DNA of 6,579 bases from Desulfobacteraceae bacterium (GCA_030632525.1 DAOVUP010000091.1:1-6579); one strand, 5' to 3'. Counted from the first letter of the stretch, positions 1 to 6,579 are shown. Made by a program: numbers and translations. Notes: generated from the letters alone by a model not told the origin.

Positions 1-539
1 ATTCTAAAATCGGCAGCCCGCTTTCAATGGCAAGTCTTTCCAGAGATATTCACGTGTCATTTGACAGCGTCAGGCACTGGATTGAGATCTTTGAAAATTT
101 TTTTATGGTCTTCAGAATAGCTCCGTGGACCAAAAAAATATCAAGGGCTATAACCAAGGAGAAAAAACTGTATCTCTTCGATTATGCCGGGATTGATTCC
201 CCGGCAGCAAAATTTGAAAATATGGTCGCTCTGGAACTTTTCAGGGCAGTATCAAACTGGAATGATCTCGGGCTCGGGAATTTTTCTTTGCATTATTTAA
301 GAAACAGAGACAAGGAAGAAGTTGACTTTCTGATTTCAAACAATCACAAACCTCTCCTCCTTATTGAAACTAAATTATCTGATGATTATGCATCAAAAAG
401 TCTGATAAAATTCCAAAAGGTTCTCAATATCCCGGCGGTCCAGCTTGTCAATAGAGGCAATATCTGCAAACTTGTCTCCAACAATAATTTGAAAACAATG
501 ATCATCAGCGCAGATCACTGGCTGTCGTTGCTGCCATAA
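1..539 (+). CDS. DUF4143-type ATP-binding protein, C-terminal part (5' end outside window)
   Basis: This is the 3' part of a gene. The frame is open from base 3, and the residues before the first ATG (base 27), SKIGSPLS, continue the fold, so that ATG is internal and not the true start. The order of segments matches the C-terminal half of the COG1373-type AAA ATPases. First comes a winged-helix-like stretch (SLSRDIHVSFDSVRHWIEI), then the junction VFRIAPW, then the DUF4143 domain. Counting from the ATG at base 27, D100 (EEVDF) and E114/K116 (LLIETKLS) follow the spacing of a PD-(D/E)XK nuclease-like core, the fold I recall for DUF4143. The Walker A and B ATPase part would lie upstream and cannot be seen. 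These proteins are widespread, often on mobile or accessory DNA, and their role is poorly known. The stretch looks more A/T-rich than mfd, which would fit an accessory gene. There is no operon link to mfd: 237 bases with repeats separate them. Confidence 0.8.
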   Translation, partial: SKIGSPLSMASLSRDIHVSFDSVRHWIEIFENFFMVFRIAPWTKKISRAITKEKKLYLFDYAGIDSPAAKFENMVALELFRAVSNWNDLGLGNFSLHYLRNRDKEEVDFLISNNHKPLLLIETKLSDDYASKSLIKFQKVLNIPAVQLVNRGNICKLVSNNNLKTMIISADHWLSLLP

Positions 540-566
540 GAGGCTGTCCGGGAATGGCTATTTTCC

Positions 567-605
567 GTCCCGCCGGGCACTTAGACCCATCCCGTCAGCC
601 GGGAC
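567..605. repeat. short GC-rich imperfect inverted repeat
   Basis: GTCCCG at 567-572 pairs with CGGGAC at 600-605 across a 27-base loop, which itself contains CGCCGGGC and CATCCCG. It lies just after the stop of the DUF4143 gene. No run of T follows, so it is not a standard intrinsic terminator. It may be a decayed copy of a dispersed intergenic element. Confidence 0.3.
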
Positions 606-666
606 AAGGTTTAAGGAATTAATTAACTCATGATACCCAAGTAAGAAGTGCGAAATGACCCGTTTT

Positions 667-737
667 CGTCATTCCCGCGAACGCGGGAATCCAGAGGAAT
701 TAATCACTTATGGACTCCCGCGTTCGCGGGAGTGACG
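667..737. repeat. large inverted repeat built from two facing GC-rich palindromes (dRS3/REP-like)
   Basis: Arms 667-693 and 711-737 are inverted copies that match at 25 of 27 positions, separated by a 17-base AT-rich loop. Each arm is itself a near-perfect palindrome: ATTCCCGCGAACGCGGGAAT at 671-690 and ACTCCCGCGTTCGCGGGAGT at 714-733. The sequence can therefore form either one long hairpin or two small ones. One of the two mismatches (T672 with G732) would be a wobble pair in RNA. The ATTCCC-N8-GGGAAT layout is the consensus I recall for the neisserial dRS3 repeat, and similar elements are scattered between genes in many proteobacteria. No T-run follows, so termination is not clear. It lies about 40 bases before the mfd start and could affect mRNA ends or stability. 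Confidence 0.8.
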
Positions 738-776
738 GCTTTGGAGATTTTTTACGAAACCATCCACTCATAACCC

Positions 777-3700
777 ATGGTTTATAATTCGTTTATGTCA
801 GACCACCAGAATCAGCATGTAGATAGCCTGAAGAAATGGATAAACAAGGGCGTAACGTCCATGGCCGTATCTGGGCTTTCGGGATCGGCCCAGTCCTATT
901 TCTTTTCTGAAGTTTTGGCGGATCTGGACAGACCCTGTCTCGTCATTCTCCCTGAAAGAAAAAGCGCGGAACGGCTTTATAAAGAACTCCAGTTTTTTAT
1001 GGGTAGTCCGCAGGCGGAGAATGACTCTTCCGCCTTACGGCTCCATCAGTTTTTTCCCTATGACATGTCCCCGCTGACCGGGCTCAGCCCGCACCGGGAG
1101 TTGATCACCCGGCGCATCAGGGCCCTCTATGCCCTGACATCGGACAATAATCCTGTGGTCATAACCTCGGTCGAAGCACTCTGTTTCCGGATCATCCCAA
1201 AGGAATCTCTGCTCAACTCTTTAGAATACTTTGAAACAGGAGAGGAGGTCGACAGAGATCTTTTCTTAAGAGGGCTCGAAATCAACGGCTATCAACGCAC
1301 ATCATTGGTGGAAGAAAGGGGAGATTACTCTGTCCGGGGAGGTGTTATAGATATATTCTCACCCCTTTACCCCCTGCCTGTCCGTCTTGAGTTCTGGGGG
1401 GACCGGCTCGAATCGATCCGTCAATTTGATCCCATCAGCCAGCGGTCAATGAACCAGTCAAAAGAGATGATTCTCCTTCCTGCCGGGGAGATCATCATGG
1501 ATGAGCCGAATATTTCTCGTGCCAGATCCATGGGAAGACTTCCGAGGCAACCGGAAGACGGTATGGGTTTCCCCGGACAGGAGGCCTGGCTCAATCATTT
1601 TTATCCCCACCTCGACACACTCTTGGAATATCTGCCTGAAAACGGGATCATAACCTTTATTGATCCACACCGTATGGAATCTGAAGGCCGGAAGATAGAG
1701 AAGAGATTTCATAAAGACGAAGAGCGATTCCGGGAAGAATCGGCCGGAAAAGGGGCACCCTTCCCTGATATTGACGGTGTCTTTCTCCCCTTCGACAAAA
1801 TCTCACAGCAGTTTGAAAAATATCAACGGATCGACATAGCTGAACTGAACCTGCGAAAAGAGGCGGTGCCCGGGAAAGCCACAGAGCCCATAGAAGCCCT
1901 GAAAACCATAGAGATCAGGGGCCATTTTCAGTTGGAGGTCGACCTGGAGGTCAGACTTGCCAAAAAGGGCAGGGTATCCATGGCCCCATTTGCCAACAGA
2001 ATCGCATCGTGGCTCCAGACCCGGTCAAGGGTCGTAATAACCTGCAGTACGGAGCAGCAGGCCAACCGTTTAAAAGAAATCTTAGCTAATTATGATCTCC
2101 ATGTGGCGAGCATAGCCCAGGGCTGGGATAAGGTCCCTGAAACGCCGGGGCTGAGTCTCTGTTTGGGTAGACTCCCACAGGGCTTTACGTGGCCGGACAT
2201 AGGTCTTTATGTAGTCAGCGAAGATGAAATATTCGGTCCTAAGCGGGCCATGCGAAGACAGAAAAAGAGCGAACGCAAAGGCGGGCTTTCGTGGTCCAGC
2301 TTCAGCCAGCTCAAGGCAGGTGACCTTGTTGTGCATGAAGATCACGGAATCGGCCGGTACGGGGGGCTCCTGGCAATGGAGGTAGCCCACAAGGTGAATG
2401 ATTTCATCCTTGTGGAATATGCCAATAATTCGAGGCTTTATATCCCGGCTGACCGTGTCAGCATTCTACAGAAATATGCCGGGGCCGGTGAAGGAAACCC
2501 AAAGCTGGACCAGTTAGGTGGCTATTCGTGGAACATAACAAAACAGAAGGCCAAAAAATCGGTCAAGAAAATCGCCAAGCAGCTTGTAGAGCTCTATGCC
2601 CTGAGAAAATATCGAAAAGGACACGCATTTTCTCCCCCTGACCACTACTATCGCGAATTTGAATCCACATTTGAACATGAAGAGACCGATGACCAGATCA
2701 AAGCCATTGAAGATGTCTTAGACGACCTGGCCTCGGAACAGCCCATGGATCGTCTCATATGTGGAGACGTAGGTTTCGGCAAGACTGAGGTAGCGATTCG
2801 AGCTGCATTTAAGATTGTAGCAGATGGAAAACAGGTGGCTTTTCTTGTACCCACAACGGTCCTGGCCGAACAGCATTTTGAGACCTTTAAGAAGAGGATG
2901 GCACCTTATTCCATTGAAGTTGGGGTTCTCAGCCGGTTTAAGACCAGGGCCCAGCAGACTGAGGTTATCGGCAAACTGAGATCCGGACGGATAAACGTGC
3001 TGATCGGCACACACAGGATCCTTCAGAAAGATGTAAAATTCGCTGATGTAGGACTTGTGATTATTGACGAAGAACAGCGGTTTGGCGTAAGGCAAAAAGA
3101 GGCATTAAAGAAGTACCGCGCCCTGGTGGACGTGCTGGCCATAACCGCCACCCCGGTTCCAAGAACACTCCAGATGTCTATGGTAGGCGTCAGGGATCTG
3201 AGCATCATCGAAACCCCGCCCCAGGACAGATTGGCCATTGAGACCTATCTCTCACCCTATGATGAGCCTCTTATCATCCGGGCCATAGAGTCTGAATTAG
3301 AAAGGGGCGGGCAGACCTTCTTTGTCCACAACAGGGTGCGCACCATCGACCATATGGCTGATCAGCTGAGAAGAATGGTTCCCCATGCACGTATTGCAGT
3401 GGCCCACGGCCAGATGAGGTCAAAAGAGCTGGAAGAGACCATGATGAGATTTTTAAGAAAGGAAATCGATCTTCTCGTCTGCACAACCATAATCGAATCG
3501 GGTCTTGACATTCCTTCTGCCAACACCATCATCATCAACCAGGCAGATCGCCTCGGCCTGGCTCAGATTTATCAGTTAAGGGGAAGGGTGGGACGGGCCA
3601 AAGAAAAGGCATATGCCTATCTAATCATTTCAAATGACTCAGTTCTCACAAGAGACGCGGAAAAGCGATTAAAGGCCCTCATGGATTTTTCCAGCTTAGG

Positions 3701-4349
3701 CGCTGGCTTTAACCTCGCCATGCACGACCTCAGGATCCGGGGTGGTGGCAATATCTTAGGGTTTTCGCAGTCGGGGCATATTGCAGCGGTTGGATATGAG
3801 CTATATGTCAAACTCATCGAGCGAGCCGTTACTGAATTAAAAGGCGAAGAATGGGAGGATGATATAAACCCCGAAATCAATATAGATATCCCATCATATT
3901 TGCCAGAAAATTATGTTATGGACACAGATGTCAGGTTAAATATATACCGCAGGCTTTCTAACCTTCTTGAGAAGTCAGAATTGCAAGAGATTACCGAAGA
4001 AATCCACGATCGTTTCGGTTCCCCGCCAACGGAGGTCGTCAATCTCTTCGGTTTGATGTCGATCCGGCTCTTATTGAAAAAACTTCGAATAAGCAAATTA
4101 GACCTGGGACGGAACAGCCTTACTTTAACCCTGCCCGAGGAAACCCACGTTGATACGGAAGAGCTGATCCGGATGATAAATGCCAGACCTAACCGATTCA
4201 GGCTTTTACCCAGCAACAAGCTGAAAATCCACACCGCTACGTTCTCTTTACCGGACGATTTCCCCAAGATAGAACAGGTAGTGGAAATGCTTGATTTCAA
4301 AGCAGAACGCATAAATGGGAAATCTGGAAAATTGCGCGTGGCTCATTAG
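777..4349 (+). CDS. mfd: transcription-repair coupling factor Mfd
   Basis: Mfd is a cytoplasmic ATP-driven DNA translocase. It binds RNA polymerase stalled at a lesion, pushes it off and recruits UvrA to start nucleotide excision repair. The 1190 residues are full length (E. coli Mfd is about 1148). Visible parts in order: the UvrB-homology module (about 25-350), with R187, R203 and W207 at the places of E. coli R165, R181 and F185 that contact UvrA; the CarD-like RNA polymerase interaction domain (about 512-570, LVVHEDHGIGRYGG); RecG-like helicase motifs Walker A GDVGFGKT (663-670), DEEQ (764-767), TATPVPR (790-796), CTTIIESGLDIP (902-913) and QLRGRVGR (933-940); the TRG region (HDLRIRGGG, 984-991); and the C-terminal autoinhibitory domain (about 1035-1140). 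As usual in Mfd, the UvrB-like module lacks a working Walker A. The start is uncertain: neither ATG 777 nor ATG 795 (Met7) has a clear ribosome binding site. No frameshift or missing motif is seen. Confidence 0.98.
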   Translation: MVYNSFMSDHQNQHVDSLKKWINKGVTSMAVSGLSGSAQSYFFSEVLADLDRPCLVILPERKSAERLYKELQFFMGSPQAENDSSALRLHQFFPYDMSPLTGLSPHRELITRRIRALYALTSDNNPVVITSVEALCFRIIPKESLLNSLEYFETGEEVDRDLFLRGLEINGYQRTSLVEERGDYSVRGGVIDIFSPLYPLPVRLEFWGDRLESIRQFDPISQRSMNQSKEMILLPAGEIIMDEPNISRARSMGRLPRQPEDGMGFPGQEAWLNHFYPHLDTLLEYLPENGIITFIDPHRMESEGRKIEKRFHKDEERFREESAGKGAPFPDIDGVFLPFDKISQQFEKYQRIDIAELNLRKEAVPGKATEPIEALKTIEIRGHFQLEVDLEVRLAKKGRVSMAPFANRIASWLQTRSRVVITCSTEQQANRLKEILANYDLHVASIAQGWDKVPETPGLSLCLGRLPQGFTWPDIGLYVVSEDEIFGPKRAMRRQKKSERKGGLSWSSFSQLKAGDLVVHEDHGIGRYGGLLAMEVAHKVNDFILVEYANNSRLYIPADRVSILQKYAGAGEGNPKLDQLGGYSWNITKQKAKKSVKKIAKQLVELYALRKYRKGHAFSPPDHYYREFESTFEHEETDDQIKAIEDVLDDLASEQPMDRLICGDVGFGKTEVAIRAAFKIVADGKQVAFLVPTTVLAEQHFETFKKRMAPYSIEVGVLSRFKTRAQQTEVIGKLRSGRINVLIGTHRILQKDVKFADVGLVIIDEEQRFGVRQKEALKKYRALVDVLAITATPVPRTLQMSMVGVRDLSIIETPPQDRLAIETYLSPYDEPLIIRAIESELERGGQTFFVHNRVRTIDHMADQLRRMVPHARIAVAHGQMRSKELEETMMRFLRKEIDLLVCTTIIESGLDIPSANTIIINQADRLGLAQIYQLRGRVGRAKEKAYAYLIISNDSVLTRDAEKRLKALMDFSSLGAGFNLAMHDLRIRGGGNILGFSQSGHIAAVGYELYVKLIERAVTELKGEEWEDDINPEINIDIPSYLPENYVMDTDVRLNIYRRLSNLLEKSELQEITEEIHDRFGSPPTEVVNLFGLMSIRLLLKKLRISKLDLGRNSLTLTLPEETHVDTEELIRMINARPNRFRLLPSNKLKIHTATFSLPDDFPKIEQVVEMLDFKAERINGKSGKLRVAH

Positions 4350-4367
4350 GGGTTCGAAAAAAATATG

Positions 4368-4396
4368 TTTAAATTTTTCAGCGTTGCTGTTAATAT
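4368..4396 (+). promoter_or_regulatory. possible extended -10 promoter for the lipoprotein gene
   Basis: TTTAAA (4368-4373) matches the -35 consensus at 4 of 6 bases. A 17-base spacer follows, then TAATAT (4391-4396), which matches the -10 consensus at 4 of 6 and is preceded by TGT, as in an extended -10 (TGn). An overlapping TATAAA at 4394-4399 is an alternative -10. The site lies in the AT-rich gap after the mfd stop and would start RNA near 4403. AT-rich DNA gives such matches by chance, so this is tentative. The lipoprotein gene may also be read through from mfd, since no terminator is visible between them. Confidence 0.3.
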
Positions 4397-4411
4397 AAAT
4401 TGTTTGGGGTT

Positions 4412-4459
4412 ATGGAATGGGCGGGCTGGAAATGGAAGACAAAAACCGGGCTACAGTAA
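4412..4459 (+). CDS. possible 15-codon leader ORF, Trp-rich, abutting the next gene
   Basis: ATG at 4412 opens a short frame, MEWAGWKWKTKTGLQ, ending with TAA at 4457-4459. The next base starts the ATG of the lipoprotein gene, in the same frame. The TAA-ATG contact would allow ribosomes that end here to restart on the lipoprotein gene, which has no clear ribosome binding site of its own. Three of the 15 residues are Trp, recalling attenuator leaders, but no Trp genes or attenuator-like hairpins follow. The only purine stretch before its ATG is GGGG (4406-4409), which is too close to be a good ribosome binding site. It may be chance. Confidence 0.2.
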   Translation: MEWAGWKWKTKTGLQ

Positions 4460-5434
4460 ATGACCCACAAGATGATTAGATGGAAAATCAGGTTTATGAG
4501 CCATGGTCTTTATTGTCTTGTTTGTTGGACCCTGATTTTTCTTCCTCTCGGTTGCGGCCTCTCTGATCATGGGGAGGGCGACCCGGTAATAGTTATAGGC
4601 TCGAAACGCCTCTCTTCTGACGACTTGAAAAAGGAGATGGAATTCATTGGTGGCGGTGTACCTGTTCCGGTTAAGCATGCAAAAGAGATAAAGGCCCAGC
4701 TAATTGAGCAGATTATAGACTATTATCTCATCATCGAATATGGGAAACAAAATAACATCTCTATCTCCGAAAACGAATTCCAGAAGAATATAAAGGAAAT
4801 AAAGAGGGAATACTCAGAAGATGCCTTTCGTAAAGTATTGCTTCAGGGATATGTGGACCCCGCACTATGGGAGCATCGTTTGAGGAATCAACTACTTGTG
4901 GGCAAGGTTATCAAACGGGTTTTGGGAAAAATCGCCTCACCCAGTTATGAAGAGATAAAGATCTATTTCCAAAAGAACAGAAATGAATTCAGATCCCCGG
5001 AGATGTTAAAATTCCGACAAATAGTCTGTAAATCAAAAAAAGAAGCAGCAACCCTGCGCGACCGCATCCATGCCGGAGAAGACATGGGAGAACTTGCTAA
5101 GAAATATTCAAAAGCCCCTGAGTCCGAGGCCCGTGGTGAAGTTGGCTGGGTAGCCCGGGGCGATTTAGACGAAACCATGGAAAACGCCCTCTTTTCAATG
5201 CAGATTGGCAGAATCAGCCCTATTATCAAAACCTCCTTTGGCTATCATCTCTTCGAGGTAATGTCCCGCGCACCTGCTGGCGTTAAAGGGCTTCCGGAAG
5301 TCATGCCTGAAATAGAATCACAACTTCTTCGCCAAAAGCAGGAGGTCTTCTACAAGAAATGGTTGGAAAAGCTCAGATCTGACTTTAAAGTCGAGGTTAA
5401 TCAACCTATGTTGAACAAATTGGAGCTATCTTGA
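4460..5434 (+). CDS. SurA/PpiC-like peptidyl-prolyl isomerase lipoprotein
   Basis: This is a probable lipid-anchored periplasmic folding factor of the SurA/PrsA/PpiC kind. The N-terminus is a lipoprotein signal: a basic stretch (KMIRWKIRF), a hydrophobic core (residues 17-30) and a lipobox-like PLGC with the modified Cys at 32. Pro at -3 is unusual, so the anchor is likely but not certain. Gly at +2 would send it to the outer membrane under the E. coli rule. Residues about 40-165 form a helical SurA-N-like chaperone domain. Residues about 180-275 form one parvulin domain ending in GYHLFEV (261-267), followed by a helical tail. The His expected in the first parvulin strand is Gln187 (KFRQIVC), while His263 is kept, so isomerase activity is doubtful and a chaperone role more likely. 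Starts at 4472 (Met5) and 4496 (Met13) are possible; none has a good ribosome binding site. It sits 110 bases after mfd and 107 before the second SurA-like gene. Confidence 0.85.
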   Translation: MTHKMIRWKIRFMSHGLYCLVCWTLIFLPLGCGLSDHGEGDPVIVIGSKRLSSDDLKKEMEFIGGGVPVPVKHAKEIKAQLIEQIIDYYLIIEYGKQNNISISENEFQKNIKEIKREYSEDAFRKVLLQGYVDPALWEHRLRNQLLVGKVIKRVLGKIASPSYEEIKIYFQKNRNEFRSPEMLKFRQIVCKSKKEAATLRDRIHAGEDMGELAKKYSKAPESEARGEVGWVARGDLDETMENALFSMQIGRISPIIKTSFGYHLFEVMSRAPAGVKGLPEVMPEIESQLLRQKQEVFYKKWLEKLRSDFKVEVNQPMLNKLELS

Positions 5435-5448
5435 TAAAGCTAACTGAG

Positions 5449-5507
5449 AATTGGGGAATTGAGGAATTGGAAGACTTATTTCGTTTTAATTCCTCAATCC
5501 CTGAATT
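5449..5507. repeat. AT-rich imperfect inverted repeat between the two chaperone genes
   Basis: Arms 5449-5468 and 5488-5507 match in inverted orientation at 17 of 20 positions. The inner 11 bases are perfect (ATTGAGGAATT against AATTCCTCAAT) and the loop is 19 bases. The left arm holds short tandem GGAATT units. The right side repeats CCCTGAATT at 5499-5507 and 5515-5523, so the block looks like a low-complexity dispersed repeat rather than a protein binding site. No T-run follows closely enough for a standard terminator. Confidence 0.6.
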
Positions 5508-5531
5508 CCTAAACCCCTGAATTTTATCTGT

Positions 5532-5537
5532 AAAGGA
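5532..5537 (+). promoter_or_regulatory. ribosome binding site of the SurA-like gene
   Basis: AAAGGA lies four bases before the ATG at 5542. It is the clearest ribosome binding site in the window and fixes the start of the SurA-like gene. Its spacing is slightly short but workable. Confidence 0.6.
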
Positions 5538-5541
5538 CCGC

Positions 5542-6519
5542 ATGAAGCAATCAAAAGCAACAGCCTCTTTAATTCTCTTTTTCGCCGGTATTATATTGTT
5601 ATTTCATTCTTCGGTCTCGGGCGAGATCACCAACAGAGTTGTTGCAATTGTTAACGATGAGGTAGTTACCCTCTATGAGCTGAATACCATGATGCAGTTG
5701 CTTACGGGCATTCCATCCGCGCAACTTAAGAGTAAATCCGAAGACATGTATTTTAAAACCCGCCAAAAAGTCTTAGACGATCTGGTTGATCAGAAAATTG
5801 TCCTTGAAAAAATCAAGACGCTAAAAATTGAGGTAACTGCCAAGGAAGTGGATCAGGCCGTCGAAAGGGTAAAGACGGATAACCAGTTTACCCAGGAAGA
5901 TCTGCTTGCCGAACTGAAAGCGCAAGGGAGCAACTATGAATCGTACAGAGAATCTATTAAAAAAGAATTGGAAAGGATACAGCTGATTAACTACGAGGTA
6001 AAGTCAAAGATTATCCTCAGGGAAGAAGAAATCGAGAAATACTACAACACACACAGGGATGAGTTCACCCGAGAGGGCAAGGTTCGTCTTGCTCTCATTT
6101 TTCTCAAGCAAGAAGATTCGGCCGACAAAAATGAGGCCCGTGCTCTTTACCAGAAGGCCGAGGAGATCCTCGCAATGATTAAAGACGGTAAGAATTTTGC
6201 CAATCTGGCAGAGAAATTCTCCAATGGGCCCGGGGCAAGTGAGGGAGGTGACCTTGGAGTATTCAAGATGTCCCAGCTCAATCCAGAGATGGCTGAGATT
6301 ATTAAAGATCTATCTGCTGGCGAAATAAGTAAGCCAATTATTAGGCCTTATGGTATCAAGATAATCAAGGTAGAAGAAAAAGATGGGGGAGGAGAAAAAT
6401 CTCTCGAGCAGGTTCAAAACGCTATTCGGACAATCCTTTATAGAAAGGAACTTGACAAAAAGTATTCCGCCTGGATCAAAGAGTTGAGAAAGAAGGCATA
6501 TATAAAAATTATTTTTTAA
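5542..6519 (+). CDS. SurA-like periplasmic chaperone with a degenerate parvulin domain
   Basis: This is a probable soluble periplasmic chaperone that helps outer-membrane proteins fold. The start is fixed by AAAGGA four bases upstream and by a good signal peptide: MKQSK, then a hydrophobic core (residues 8-21), with likely cleavage near SVSG-EITN (27/28). The mature N-terminus NRVVAIVNDEVVTLYEL (31-47) is the hallmark of the SurA N-terminal domain, which runs to about 165. One parvulin domain follows (about 178-280). Its family shape is clear (FANLAEKFSNGPGASEGGDLG, 219-239), but both conserved histidines are replaced: the first strand reads VRLALIF with Leu185 at the His position, and the last reads YGIKIIKV with Lys273 where GYH is usual. 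Isomerase activity is therefore unlikely. At 325 residues it has one parvulin domain, against two in E. coli SurA (428 residues). It resembles the preceding lipoprotein in domain order. I leave the symbol blank because it could equally be called a PpiC-family protein. Confidence 0.85.
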   Translation: MKQSKATASLILFFAGIILLFHSSVSGEITNRVVAIVNDEVVTLYELNTMMQLLTGIPSAQLKSKSEDMYFKTRQKVLDDLVDQKIVLEKIKTLKIEVTAKEVDQAVERVKTDNQFTQEDLLAELKAQGSNYESYRESIKKELERIQLINYEVKSKIILREEEIEKYYNTHRDEFTREGKVRLALIFLKQEDSADKNEARALYQKAEEILAMIKDGKNFANLAEKFSNGPGASEGGDLGVFKMSQLNPEMAEIIKDLSAGEISKPIIRPYGIKIIKVEEKDGGGEKSLEQVQNAIRTILYRKELDKKYSAWIKELRKKAYIKIIF

Positions 6520-6532
6520 CCCTGGGACTTAG

Positions 6533-6579
6533 ATGGGCAAAGACGAAAACTACCCGTTAGATAAGGAAGCGAGTGACTG
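6533..6579 (+). CDS. start of a further gene, product unknown (3' end outside window)
   Basis: ATG at 6533 opens a frame that stays open to the end of the window (MGKDENYPLDKEASD). It begins 13 bases after the SurA-like stop, with a weak GGGA ribosome binding site at 6524-6527, five bases before the ATG. The short gap suggests the same transcript as the SurA-like gene. Fifteen charged residues are too few to identify a family. The last two bases are TG, so a stop as the very next codon cannot be excluded. Confidence 0.4.
   Translation, partial: MGKDENYPLDKEASD

Noticed and set aside
1..539. The DUF4143 fragment as a toxin or antiphage system
   Set aside because: Only the C-terminal part is visible and no partner gene can be seen. 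The family is common and its role unclear, so a defence role is not supported.
667..737. The large hairpin as an intrinsic terminator or a CRISPR fragment
   Set aside because: No T-run follows either arm, which rules out a standard terminator. There are only two copies and they are inverted, not direct repeats with spacers, so it is not a CRISPR array.
2718..3095. 125-codon open frame on the minus strand inside mfd
   Set aside because: It lies wholly within the conserved Mfd helicase core, and its product shows no recognisable domain. It is a shadow of the mfd codon pattern.
3911..4312. 133-codon open frame on the minus strand inside the mfd 3' end
   Set aside because: It lies opposite the conserved Mfd C-terminal domain, is rich in Ser, Arg and Ile as expected from antisense translation, and resembles no family I know.
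4356..4380. GAAAAAA...TTTTTTC-like AT-rich inverted repeat after mfd as a terminator
   Set aside because: Only about six A-T-rich pairs form and there is no GC stem, so it would be too weak.
4451..4678. 75-codon minus-strand frame over the lipoprotein signal region
   Set aside because: It overlaps the lipoprotein start on the opposite strand and shows no domain or convincing start signal.

Overview
The window reads as ordinary chromosomal DNA of a Gram-negative bacterium. The best guess is a member of the Desulfobacterota (the former Deltaproteobacteria). This rests on the order mfd, PpiC/SurA-like lipoprotein, SurA-like periplasmic chaperone, which I associate with that group, and on the moderate GC content. 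It is a recall-based guess, not a database result.

Layout, all genes on the + strand. Bases 1-539 hold the 3' end of a gene for a DUF4143-type ATPase, whose AAA part lies before the window. Bases 540-776 are non-coding and carry a strong GC-rich inverted repeat (667-737) made of two facing palindromes, plus a weaker stem (567-605). Bases 777-4349 encode a full-length, intact Mfd (transcription-repair coupling factor). A 110-base gap follows with a possible extended -10 promoter and a 15-codon, Trp-rich mini-ORF whose stop codon abuts the next start. Bases 4460-5434 encode a lipoprotein with SurA-N-like and parvulin-like domains. A 107-base gap contains an AT-rich imperfect inverted repeat. 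Bases 5542-6519 encode a second, secreted SurA-like protein with one degenerate parvulin domain. A further reading frame probably begins at 6533 and runs off the window.

Mfd acts in the cytoplasm on RNA polymerase stalled at DNA damage. The two SurA-like proteins most likely act in the periplasm on outer-membrane protein folding: one anchored to a membrane by lipid, one free. No mechanistic link between Mfd and the chaperones is visible; they are simply adjacent and co-directional.

I found no convincing new system. The observations most worth a second look are the loss of conserved parvulin histidines in the chaperone pair (one of two in the first protein, both in the second), the dRS3-like facing palindromes before mfd, and the mini-ORF coupled to the lipoprotein gene.
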